A stretch of DNA of 64,000 nucleotides from Aliihoeflea sp052435735 (GTDB lineage Bacteria > Pseudomonadota > Alphaproteobacteria > Rhizobiales > Rhizobiaceae): contig JBQVNB010000017.1 in assembly GCA_052435735.1 (NCBI GenBank), positions 46,402 through 110,401 of the forward strand. The letters are read 5' to 3'. How positions within the stretch are numbered: the first letter of the stretch is position 1; each line of letters opens with the position of its first letter. Below, piece after piece: positions 17,464 to 25,837 of this stretch. Both the position numbers and the translations under genes were made by a program. The notes below the pieces were generated by a model. It saw only the letters and a list, made by a program, of their open reading frames with translations. It did not search any database and was not told where the DNA came from.

Positions 17464-19137
17464 ATGACAGTCATGAGGTTCTTCAAGAGCGAAGGCGATC
17501 GCGTTCCCGCGCATATCGAAAAGATGGCGGAAGAGGCCAAGGCCGGCGATCTGGACCGTCGCGAATTCCTGGCGCTGGCCAGCACCTTCGGCGCGACAAC
17601 GGCGCTTGCCTACTCGATGCTTGGCATGGCGATGCCGGGCAAGGCGCTTGCGCAGGACGCAGGCGAGCCCGTCACCGGTGGCACGCTGCGCGTCGCCATG
17701 TTCGTCAAGGCCAACAAGGACCCGCGCACGGCCGACTGGTCCGAAATCGCCAACGGCATGCGCCAGTCGCTCGAGCCGCTGGTCAAGTATACCCGTGACT
17801 TCACCTTCGAAGGCCGGCTGCTGGAAAGCTGGGAAGTCAACGAGGACGCGACCGAATACATCCTCAACGTGCGCCAGGGCGTGACCTGGACGAATGGCGA
17901 CGAATTCAATGCGGACGACGTCATCTACAATCTGACGCGCTGGGCCGACCAGGAAGCCGAAGGCAACTCGATGGCGACGCGCGTCTCATCGATGATCGAT
18001 CCGGAGACCAAGAAGCTGCGCGAAGGCGCGATCGAGCGCGTCGACGATTACACGATCAAGCTGACGCTGCCCGAGCCGGACGTGTCCATCATTCCCGGCT
18101 TCGCCGACTATCCGGCGCTGATCGTCCATCCGACCTTCGACGAGACCGGCGCGGACTGGGTGGCGAACCCGATCGGCACCGGGCCGTTCGAACTCGTGTC
18201 CTATTCGGTCGGTGACCGCATCGTCTTCCAGCGCCGCACCAATGGCGCGTGGTGGGACGGCGAGGCCTATCTCGACGGCATCGAGTTCATCGACTATGGC
18301 ACCGATCCGGCGGCGATGGTTTCGGCCTTCGAATCCGGCGAGGTCCACACCAATTACGAGACGACGTCGGACTATCTCGACATCATGGACGGCATCGGGC
18401 TCGTGCGGTCGGAAGTCATGACGGGCACGACGCTGTGCATCCGCATGAACGTCGACAATGCGCCCTATGACGACCAGAACGTGCGCAAGGCCGTGCAGTA
18501 TGGCGTCGACAACAACGTCATTCTCCAGCTCGGCATCGACAATGCCGGCGAGAAGGCCGACAACTACCACGTCGCGCCGATCCAGCCGGACCACGTCGAG
18601 ATTGCCACGCATGAGCGCGATGTCGAGCGCGCCAAGCAATTGATGGAAGAAGCCGGCCAGATGGATTTCGAGCACGAAATCATCTCGGTCGACGAAACCT
18701 GGCACCGCAATTCGTGCGATGCCGTCGCCGCGCAGCTTCGCGATGCCGGCTTCAAGGTGAAGCGGACGGTGCTGCCGGGCTCGACCTTCTGGAACGACTG
18801 GACGAAGTATCCCTTCTCCGCCACGAACTGGAACATGCGCCCGCTCGGCATCCAGGTCATCGCGCTCGCCTACAAGTCCGGCGGAAGCTGGAACGAGACG
18901 GCTTTTGCGAACGAAGAGCTCGACGGGCTGATCGCCCAGGGCCTGGCGATCGGGGATTCGGAAGAGCGCAAGGAAGTGATGGGCAAGATCGAGACGATCA
19001 TCCAGGACTCGGGCATCATCATCCAGCCCTACTGGCGCACGCTCTACAACCACTCGGTCGAGGCAGTGAAGAATCACGGCATGCACCCGACCTTCGAGAT
19101 CGATCTCGGCAAGGTGTGGCTGGCCGAAGGCGCCTGA
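17464..19137 (+). CDS. ABC transporter substrate-binding protein (SBP_bac_5 / DppA family)
   Basis: A 557-residue periplasmic binding protein of the dipeptide/nickel/opine family. The N-terminus carries a Tat-like signal, LDRREFLALASTFGATTALA, ending near KALAQDA. The body holds family motifs such as the ESWEVNEDATEYILNVRQGVTW-type segment and NPIGTGPFELVSY. It delivers its ligand to the two permeases downstream. The ligand is unknown; the methyltransferase and dimethylglycine-dehydrogenase-like genes downstream suggest a methylated amine or betaine. An ATG at 17473, better spaced from GGGAG, may be the true start. Confidence 0.85.
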   Translation: MTVMRFFKSEGDRVPAHIEKMAEEAKAGDLDRREFLALASTFGATTALAYSMLGMAMPGKALAQDAGEPVTGGTLRVAMFVKANKDPRTADWSEIANGMRQSLEPLVKYTRDFTFEGRLLESWEVNEDATEYILNVRQGVTWTNGDEFNADDVIYNLTRWADQEAEGNSMATRVSSMIDPETKKLREGAIERVDDYTIKLTLPEPDVSIIPGFADYPALIVHPTFDETGADWVANPIGTGPFELVSYSVGDRIVFQRRTNGAWWDGEAYLDGIEFIDYGTDPAAMVSAFESGEVHTNYETTSDYLDIMDGIGLVRSEVMTGTTLCIRMNVDNAPYDDQNVRKAVQYGVDNNVILQLGIDNAGEKADNYHVAPIQPDHVEIATHERDVERAKQLMEEAGQMDFEHEIISVDETWHRNSCDAVAAQLRDAGFKVKRTVLPGSTFWNDWTKYPFSATNWNMRPLGIQVIALAYKSGGSWNETAFANEELDGLIAQGLAIGDSEERKEVMGKIETIIQDSGIIIQPYWRTLYNHSVEAVKNHGMHPTFEIDLGKVWLAEGA

Positions 19138-19160
19138 TCACGCGCTTGCGACGCGAAATG

Positions 19161-19183
19161 CGGAGGCCGCGACCCGGCCTCCG
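19161..19183 (+). terminator. hairpin between binding-protein and permease genes
   Basis: CGGAGGCCG, a five-base loop, and its exact complement form a 9-bp stem with no T run. Such hairpins after the binding-protein gene usually protect that part of the message or lower downstream expression, giving more binding protein than permease. Confidence 0.55.
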
Positions 19184-19238
19184 CTAGACTGCTTCGGGAA
19201 CATAACAATAAAACCCCAACCAGAACGGCAGGGGGCAC

Positions 19239-20273
19239 ATGCTGTCATTCATCCTACGGCGTCTCGGCGTCATGGCACTCACCATGGTCTGCCTGACGCT
19301 GGTGGTGTTCTTCCTCGTCAATCTGGAGCCGAATTTGCGGCGCCTGTCGATCAGCCAGATCGACATGCGGTCCTCGGACGCGCAGATCGAGCAATGGCTG
19401 GTCAATAACGGGTATCGCGAGCCGTTCTTCGTTCGCTACGGCCAGTGGCTCGGCGTGGTGCCCAAGCATCCGGCGACCAATGCCGCAGGCGAGCCGCAAC
19501 CGCGGTTCAGCTACTGCTCCGGCCCGATGGAGCCGGGCTATTCGGGCATCATCCAGGGCGACTGGGGCTGTTCGACCAAGTTCCGTACGTCGGTCGAGGA
19601 CAGGCTGTTCCCGGCGCTGGCGGCGACGGGCAAGCTGATGTTCTGGGTGATGGTGACGATGGTCCCCATCGCGCTTTTGATGGGTATCCTCGCGGGGATG
19701 CGGGAGGGCACGCGGACGGACCGCACCTTGTCGGTTGCCGCGATCACCACGACAGCCACGCCCGAATACGTCTCGGGCGTCATCTTCACGGTGATCTTCG
19801 CTTCATGGCTCGGCTGGCTCAACGGCTCGGCCGCGAGCGCGACTAATCAGGGCATCACCTTCAATAATTTCACCTTGCCGGTGATGACCATGGCGATCTA
19901 CGGCATCGGCTACATCGCCCGCATGACGCGCGCCTCGATGGTCGAGGTGATGACGCAGCAATATATCCGCACGGCGCGGCTGAAGGGTCTCGGCTTTTCG
20001 ACCGTCGTCATCAAGCACGCGCTGCGCAACGCGCTGATCGCGCCGTTCACGGTCATCATGCTGCAGTTTCCATGGCTCTTGACCGGCGTCGTCATCGTCG
20101 AGGTGATGTTCCGCTACCAGGGGTTCGGCTTCACGCTGGTGGAGGCGGCCGGCAATAACGACATCGACATGCTTCTCGGCTGTTCGCTCGTCTCGGTCTT
20201 CGTGGTCTTGTTCACGCAGCTCATCTCCGACGTCGGCTATGCCTATCTCAATCCGCGCATTCGCGTTCAGTAG
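19239..20273 (+). CDS. ABC transporter permease (DppB family)
   Basis: A 344-residue inner-membrane permease. It starts with MLSFILRRLGVMALTMVCLTLVVFFLV, the usual first membrane segment of DppB/OppB, and has the EAA-loop region RTARLKGLGFSTVVIKHALRNALI that contacts the ATPase. It ends 9 bases before the second permease. An inserted loop between the first and second membrane segments (about residues 60-110, with two cysteines) is longer than usual but seen in some relatives. Confidence 0.87.
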   Translation: MLSFILRRLGVMALTMVCLTLVVFFLVNLEPNLRRLSISQIDMRSSDAQIEQWLVNNGYREPFFVRYGQWLGVVPKHPATNAAGEPQPRFSYCSGPMEPGYSGIIQGDWGCSTKFRTSVEDRLFPALAATGKLMFWVMVTMVPIALLMGILAGMREGTRTDRTLSVAAITTTATPEYVSGVIFTVIFASWLGWLNGSAASATNQGITFNNFTLPVMTMAIYGIGYIARMTRASMVEVMTQQYIRTARLKGLGFSTVVIKHALRNALIAPFTVIMLQFPWLLTGVVIVEVMFRYQGFGFTLVEAAGNNDIDMLLGCSLVSVFVVLFTQLISDVGYAYLNPRIRVQ

Positions 20274-20282
20274 GGGGCGGGC

Positions 20283-21440
20283 ATGGAGCACGAATATTTG
20301 AGCGCATTCGGCATTCTGACCGGCGTCCTCGCCAGGTTCTGGCCGGTCTGGATCGCGCTTGCCATCGTCCTCGGCGCGAGCTTCGCGTTCCGCAAACGGC
20401 TTGGTCTTTACGGCGAACTCTTCGGCAATCCGGTCGGCGTGGTCGGCGTGACGATCTGCTATTTCTGGCTGTTCACGGCGATCTTTGCCGGCACCATCGC
20501 GCCGTTCGATCCGCTCGGCCAGATGCTGATGATGAAGGACGCGCTGCCCGGTGCGATCGAGACGGAATCCGGCCAGGCCTATCTGTTCGGCGGTGACCGG
20601 CTGGCGCGAGACATCTTCTCGCGCACCATCTATGGCAGCCAGATCGTGCTCCTGATTGCGCCGGCGGCGACGGGATTCGCGCTCATGGTGGGCACGACGC
20701 TGGGGCTGCCGGCTGGCTATTATGGCGGGCGGATCGACTCGTTCCTGTCATTCCTCGCCAATCTCGTCCTAGCTTTCCCGGTGATCCTGCTCTTCTATCT
20801 GCTGGTCACCCCCGGCATCATGGAAACGCCGATCCCCTATGCGATGGCGGGGCTGTTCTTCCTGTTCCCGATCATTTTCTTCGCCACGCTCTTCTATACC
20901 CGCAACAAGCACCGGCCGGGCCTGCTCGCGATCCAGCTCGGGCTGACATTTCTGATCGGCGGCTGGATCTATGCGGGGCTGGTGTTCGACGCCGACCCGC
21001 TTCGTCTCATCCGTATTTCGCCGAACGAGCTCAACATCTTCGTCGCGGTGGTGTTCGCATCGAGCCCCGGCGTCTTCCGCATCGTGCGAGGGCTGGTGAT
21101 GGACATCAAGACGCGCGACTACGTGGCGGCGGCGCAGACGCGGGGCGAGACGCCCTGGTACATCATGCTGTGGGAAGTGCTGCCCAATGCGCGCGGGCCG
21201 CTGATCGTCGATGCGTGCCTGCGCATTGGCTACACGACGATCCTGCTCGGCACGCTCGGCTATTTCGGCCTCGGCCTGTCGCCCGAAAGTCCCGATTGGG
21301 GAACGGCGATCAAGGATGCGAGCCGCCTTTTGCGCGCCTATGTGCATCCCGCGCTTCCGCCGGTCATTGCGCTGATGAGTTTCGTTCTGGGTCTCAATCT
21401 GCTGGCGGATGCGCTGCGCGAGCAATCGTTGAAGGATTGA
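20283..21440 (+). CDS. ABC transporter permease (DppC family)
   Basis: A 385-residue second permease, longer than typical DppC (about 300) because of extra membrane segments near residues 165-230. The GTDRLGRD-like motif is present as GGDRLARDIFSRTIYGSQIVL, and the EAA loop as AAQTRGETPWYIMLWEVLPNA. It pairs with the upstream permease to form the channel. It is followed after four bases by the ATPase gene, so all four parts are made together. Confidence 0.87.
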   Translation: MEHEYLSAFGILTGVLARFWPVWIALAIVLGASFAFRKRLGLYGELFGNPVGVVGVTICYFWLFTAIFAGTIAPFDPLGQMLMMKDALPGAIETESGQAYLFGGDRLARDIFSRTIYGSQIVLLIAPAATGFALMVGTTLGLPAGYYGGRIDSFLSFLANLVLAFPVILLFYLLVTPGIMETPIPYAMAGLFFLFPIIFFATLFYTRNKHRPGLLAIQLGLTFLIGGWIYAGLVFDADPLRLIRISPNELNIFVAVVFASSPGVFRIVRGLVMDIKTRDYVAAAQTRGETPWYIMLWEVLPNARGPLIVDACLRIGYTTILLGTLGYFGLGLSPESPDWGTAIKDASRLLRAYVHPALPPVIALMSFVLGLNLLADALREQSLKD

Positions 21441-21444
21441 TGCC

Positions 21445-23910
21445 ATGAACGAGACCGTCAAATCCTCCACCGTCGAGGGCGCCGCGCCGATCCTGGAGAT
21501 CGAGAACCTGTCCATCTCCTTCTTCACCAAGCGCGGGGAAATCCCGGCGGTGATGGATTTTTCCTGCTCGGTCATGCCGGGCGAGGCAATGGGGATCGTG
21601 GGGGAGTCCGGGTGCGGGAAGTCGACCGTGTCGCTCGGCATCATGCGCGATCTCTCCAATGTCGGGAAGATCGTCGGCGGGCGGATCAAGTTCCAGGGCC
21701 GCGACATGGGCGACATGTCGGATGACGAACTTCGCGCCATTCGCGGCAACAAGATCGCGATGATCTACCAGGAGCCGATGGCGAGCCTGAACCCGGCCAT
21801 GAAGGTCGGCAAGCAGTTGATGGAAGTGCCGATCATCCACGAGAAGGTTTCCAAGAAGGAAGCCTATGACCGCGCGCTCGACATGCTGACGGCCGTGCGG
21901 CTGCCGGACCCCGCGCGCATCATGGATTCCTATCCGCACCAGCTTTCGGGCGGCCAGCAGCAGCGCATCGTCATCGCCATGGCGCTTCTGTCGAAGCCCG
22001 CGCTGCTGCTTCTCGACGAGCCGACGACGGCGCTCGACGTAACGGTGGAGGCCGGCATCGTCCAGCTCGTCAAGGATCTCGGCAAGCGCTTCGGCACGTC
22101 GATGATCTTCGTGTCGCACAATCTCGGCCTGATCCTCGAGACCTGCGACCGGATAACGGTGATGTATTCGGGCGAGGCGGTGGAGACGGGCTCGATCCGC
22201 GATGTCTTCGACCATATGCGCCATCCCTATACGCAGGGGCTTTTCCGCTCGATCCCGCTGCCGGGCGCCGACAAGAACTCGCGGCCGCTGATCGCCATTC
22301 CCGGCCAGTTGCCACTGCCGCACGAACGGCCGAAGGGCTGCAATTTCGGCCCTCGCTGCCACCATTTCGTGGAGGGCGTGTGCAACGCCGCCGAAATTCC
22401 GATGGTGGTGGTCGAAGGGCATGAAGGGCATTTGAGCCGCTGCGTGCGGTTCGACCAGATCGACTGGGCGGCGCTGCCGGAAGGCGCGAAGACGCAGAAG
22501 GAAGCGGTGAAGCCGGGCGCGCCGGTGCTCAAGATCGAGAAGTTGAAGAAGCACTACGAGGTCGCGGCCAATGCGATCTTCGGCGGCGGCGACACGCGCA
22601 CCGTCAAGGCCAACGAGCAGATCAGCTTCGAGGCGCGCGAAAGCGAGACGGTTGCGATCGTCGGCGAGAGCGGCTGCGGGAAGTCGACGCTGGCGAAGGT
22701 GCTGCTGGGACTGGAGACGGCGACCGACGGGACGGTGACGCTCGACAACAAGTCGATCGGCGGTACGCCCATCGAGGGCCGTGACACGGAGACGATCTCG
22801 TCGATCCAGATGGTATTCCAGAACCCGTTCGACACGCTCAATCCCAGCCATTCGGTCGGCGCGCAGATCATCCGCACGCTGGAAAAGTTCAAGGTCGGCA
22901 GCAACACCGCCGCACGCAAACAGCGCATGTTCGAACTGCTCGATCTCGTGAAGCTGCCGCGCGCGTTTGCCACGCGCATGCCGCGCCAGCTTTCGGGCGG
23001 GCAGAAGCAGCGCATCGGCGTCGCGCGCGCCTTTGCCGGCAATGCGCGGGTGGTGGTGGCCGACGAGCCGGTGTCGGCGCTCGACGTCTCGGTGCAGGCG
23101 GCGGTGACCGAACTTCTGATGGACATCCAGCGCAAGAACAAGACGACGATGCTGTTCATCAGCCACGACCTGTCGGTCGTGCGCTATCTCGCCGACCGCG
23201 TGGTCGTCATGTATCTCGGCCACATCGTGGAGCAGGGGACGACCGACCAGATCTTCGCGCCGCCCTACCACCCCTATACCGAGGCCCTTTTGTCAGCGAT
23301 TCCGATCGCCGACACGTCGGTGGTCAAGAAGCACATCGTGCTCGAAGGCGACATTCCCTCGGCCATGAACCCGCCTTCGGGCTGCCCGTTCCAGACGCGC
23401 TGCAACTACAAGCATCTGGTGCCCGGCAACAAATGCGAGAGCGAGCTGCCACCGCTGCGCGAGCTTGGCGGCGGGCACAAGAGCCTTTGCTGGCTCGACG
23501 ATGGCGAACTGGCGAAGATGGAGCCGGTGATCAGCTTCGATGGCGACAAGCCCATTGACGCTGCCAGCCTGCCGCCGACTGCGGATGCGCCGCGCGGCCA
23601 TGTGCAGGACGCCGCAGAACATCCGGTGGACGATGGCGTGCCGGGCGGCGAGCCGCCGGTCGTGGCGTCGAAGGCGGCGACGGCGGTGCCGGGTGATTCC
23701 GCGCCGGAAAAATCGCTGACGGAAGCGGGCGAGGGGCGGTCTGCCGCGAGCGCCGAGGTGAAACCTGGCCTTGCCGCCACCGCGAAGGAAGAAGCCGAGG
23801 CGGCGGGGTCGATGGCGAAGCCGAGCCGGCCCATCGACGTGGCGGCTTCGCCCGAGGAAGCGCGCCGCGCGATCGGTGCCCGGCCGGTGAACGGTTCGGA
23901 CAAGGGCTGA
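21445..23910 (+). CDS. fused double ABC ATPase (DppD-DppF type) with long C-terminal tail
   Basis: An 821-residue protein with two complete nucleotide-binding domains. The first has GESGCGKST (about 53-61) and LSGGQQQR; the second has GESGCGKST (about 408-416) and LSGGQKQR. Each ends in an oligopeptide-transporter C-terminal domain with Cys residues of the CNFGPRC and CPFQTRC type. This fusion replaces separate DppD and DppF. After about residue 690 comes an unusual tail of some 130 residues rich in Ala, Pro, Glu and Gly, probably disordered, with no known role. Confidence 0.9.
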   Translation: MNETVKSSTVEGAAPILEIENLSISFFTKRGEIPAVMDFSCSVMPGEAMGIVGESGCGKSTVSLGIMRDLSNVGKIVGGRIKFQGRDMGDMSDDELRAIRGNKIAMIYQEPMASLNPAMKVGKQLMEVPIIHEKVSKKEAYDRALDMLTAVRLPDPARIMDSYPHQLSGGQQQRIVIAMALLSKPALLLLDEPTTALDVTVEAGIVQLVKDLGKRFGTSMIFVSHNLGLILETCDRITVMYSGEAVETGSIRDVFDHMRHPYTQGLFRSIPLPGADKNSRPLIAIPGQLPLPHERPKGCNFGPRCHHFVEGVCNAAEIPMVVVEGHEGHLSRCVRFDQIDWAALPEGAKTQKEAVKPGAPVLKIEKLKKHYEVAANAIFGGGDTRTVKANEQISFEARESETVAIVGESGCGKSTLAKVLLGLETATDGTVTLDNKSIGGTPIEGRDTETISSIQMVFQNPFDTLNPSHSVGAQIIRTLEKFKVGSNTAARKQRMFELLDLVKLPRAFATRMPRQLSGGQKQRIGVARAFAGNARVVVADEPVSALDVSVQAAVTELLMDIQRKNKTTMLFISHDLSVVRYLADRVVVMYLGHIVEQGTTDQIFAPPYHPYTEALLSAIPIADTSVVKKHIVLEGDIPSAMNPPSGCPFQTRCNYKHLVPGNKCESELPPLRELGGGHKSLCWLDDGELAKMEPVISFDGDKPIDAASLPPTADAPRGHVQDAAEHPVDDGVPGGEPPVVASKAATAVPGDSAPEKSLTEAGEGRSAASAEVKPGLAATAKEEAEAAGSMAKPSRPIDVAASPEEARRAIGARPVNGSDKG

Positions 23911-24062
23911 AGCGAGAAGCCTACTGCGATTTAAAAGGAGCGGCATGTTATGTCGCTCTTGTTGTATCGTTCTATCGATGCCGGCGTGAACTGGCGCAAT
24001 CATCGTAACGCGGTGTCGTATTTCTTCTAGCGAAGCCTGCGGCCGCTTTGCACATTGGCGGC

Positions 24063-25601
24063 ATGACACAGCAGCGCCGCCGCCGTTCCGCCGACCGTGC
24101 CCGCCGATCCGAAGATGCGGGAATCGCGCAATTGCCGCGCCGCGCGGTGCGCAATCCCTATCCGCCGATGGCGCTGCTCTCAGCCGACCAGATCGAGGCG
24201 ATCCACGACGCCTCGATGCACATCCTAGAGAATTTCGGCGTCGAGATCATGAGTGCGCGGGCGCGTTCGATCTTCGCGGCGGCGGGGGCGGACGTCGATC
24301 ATGCGAGCGGGCTCGTCCGGCTCGACCGGGGGCTCGTGCTGGAAGCGGTTGCCAAGGCGCCGTCGTGGTTTCACCTGACGCCGCGCAATTTGGCGAACCG
24401 GCTGACGATCGGCGGCGATGCGATCAATTTCACCCTCGTCGCCGGCCCGCCCAACGTCCACGACATGGAGCGCGGGCGGCGGTCGGGAAACTATGCGGAT
24501 TATTGCGACCTCGTGCGGCTGGCGCAGCATTTCAACTGCATCCACATGCTTGGCAACCAGGTCTGCGCGCCGATCGAACTGCCCGCCAGTTCGCGCCATC
24601 TCGACACCTATCGCGCCAATCTCAAGCTGACCGACAAGGCGTTTCACGTCTCCGCCATCGGCGCGGGGCGGGCGCTGGACGGTGTGAAGATGGCGGCGAT
24701 CGCGCGGGGGCTGACGCTCGATGAGATGCGCGATGACCCAGCGGTGACGACGATTATCTCCGTGAACTCGCCGCGCCGGTTCGACGGCGACATGCTGGAC
24801 GGCATGATCGCGATGTCGGAGCACGGCCAGTCGGTCTGCGTGACGCCGTTCACGCTGATGGGGGCGATGAGTCCGGTGACGCTGGCGGGCGCGCTGGCGC
24901 AGCAGAATGCCGAGGCGCTGGCCGGCATCGCGTTGACGCAGCTCGTGCGGCCGGGCGCGCCGGCGATCTATGGCGCGTTCACCTCGAATGTCGACATGAA
25001 GTCCGGCGCGCCGGCCTTCGGCACGCCGGAGAACACGAAGGCGAACATCGCCTCGGGGCAGCTCGCGCGGCGCTATGGCCTGCCCTACCGCACGACGCCG
25101 GGCTCGGCCTCCAATGCCGCCGATGCGCAAGGCGCCTACGAAACCATGATGGCGCTGTGGGGCGCGATCCTCGGCCACGGCAACCTCGTCTACCACGCCG
25201 CCGGCTGGCAGGAGGGCGGGCTGACGGCGAGCTTCGAGAAGTTCGTCATCGACGTCGAGATGATCCAGCACATGATGGAGTTTCTGCAGCCCATCGCCGT
25301 CGATGAGGGGGAACTGGCACTCGACGCGCTCGGCCGCGTGCCGACGGGCGGGCACTTCTTCGGCGATGCCCACACGCTGGAGCGCTACTCCACGGCGTTC
25401 TACCAGCCGATCCTGTCGAACTGGCAGAACTATGAAAGTTGGGAGGAGGCGGGCGGGTTGGACGCGACGCACCGCGCGACGGCGGTCTGGAAGAAGGCGC
25501 TGGAGGAGTATGTGGAGCCGGCGATGGATGCGGGGGTTCGCGAGGCGCTCGATGATTATGTGGCGCGGCGGCGCGAGGAGATCGGGGGCGGGGAGCCGTG
25601 A
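24063..25601 (+). CDS. trimethylamine methyltransferase (MttB) family protein, non-pyrrolysine
   Basis: A 512-residue COG5598 protein. MttB proper is a trimethylamine:corrinoid methyltransferase with pyrrolysine encoded by an in-frame TAG; relatives without it, such as MtgB, demethylate glycine betaine or other quaternary amines using a cobalamin protein. No internal TAG is present, so this is a non-pyrrolysine member. A basic N-terminus (about residues 4-30) precedes the TIM-barrel domain. No corrinoid protein or reactivase gene is seen in the window. The dimethylglycine-dehydrogenase-like gene behind it would suit a product of betaine demethylation. Confidence 0.82.
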   Translation: MTQQRRRRSADRARRSEDAGIAQLPRRAVRNPYPPMALLSADQIEAIHDASMHILENFGVEIMSARARSIFAAAGADVDHASGLVRLDRGLVLEAVAKAPSWFHLTPRNLANRLTIGGDAINFTLVAGPPNVHDMERGRRSGNYADYCDLVRLAQHFNCIHMLGNQVCAPIELPASSRHLDTYRANLKLTDKAFHVSAIGAGRALDGVKMAAIARGLTLDEMRDDPAVTTIISVNSPRRFDGDMLDGMIAMSEHGQSVCVTPFTLMGAMSPVTLAGALAQQNAEALAGIALTQLVRPGAPAIYGAFTSNVDMKSGAPAFGTPENTKANIASGQLARRYGLPYRTTPGSASNAADAQGAYETMMALWGAILGHGNLVYHAAGWQEGGLTASFEKFVIDVEMIQHMMEFLQPIAVDEGELALDALGRVPTGGHFFGDAHTLERYSTAFYQPILSNWQNYESWEEAGGLDATHRATAVWKKALEEYVEPAMDAGVREALDDYVARRREEIGGGEP

Positions 25602-25634
25602 TTTTCGCTGATCGCTTGAAGTCGGCGCTCTACG

Positions 25635-25751
25635 GCGCCCCCCTCTGTCCTGCCGGACATCTCCCTCGCATGGGGGGAGATTACGCGGTGTCGGCGACGA
25701 GACTGATCACCCCCTCGCGGGGGAGATGTCCGGCAGGACAGAGGGGGGCGC
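25635..25751. repeat. palindromic repeat, family B, copy 2 (intergenic)
   Basis: A 117-base palindrome between the mttB-like gene and the flavoprotein gene. The arms are GCGCCCCCCTCTGTCCTGCC and GGCAGGACAGAGGGGGGCGC, with inner GGACATCTCCC / GGGAGATGTCC. It is nearly the same as copy 4 at 53854-53967. Sitting within an operon, it may alter message processing. The 86 bases after it hold only the leader of the next gene. Confidence 0.9.
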
Positions 25752-25837
25752 GAAGGAGCGCACGCGCTGGCGACTGGAACGTCCTTCCACCCCGATTCCA
25801 CCAACCAATCCAACCATCTGACTTCACAGGAATTTCC

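Noticed and set aside
21394..23271. A 625-codon open frame on the minus strand opposite the fused ABC ATPase.
   Set aside because: It mirrors a well-motivated plus-strand gene and is rich in His/Arg/Asp, as antisense frames of G/C-rich genes are. Similar shadows opposite slcC, comC, glpK, preA and the binding-protein gene were dropped for the same reason.
24063..25601. A pyrrolysine-containing MttB.
   Set aside because: There is no in-frame TAG inside the gene and no pyl gene in the window, so the non-pyrrolysine branch is the right call.
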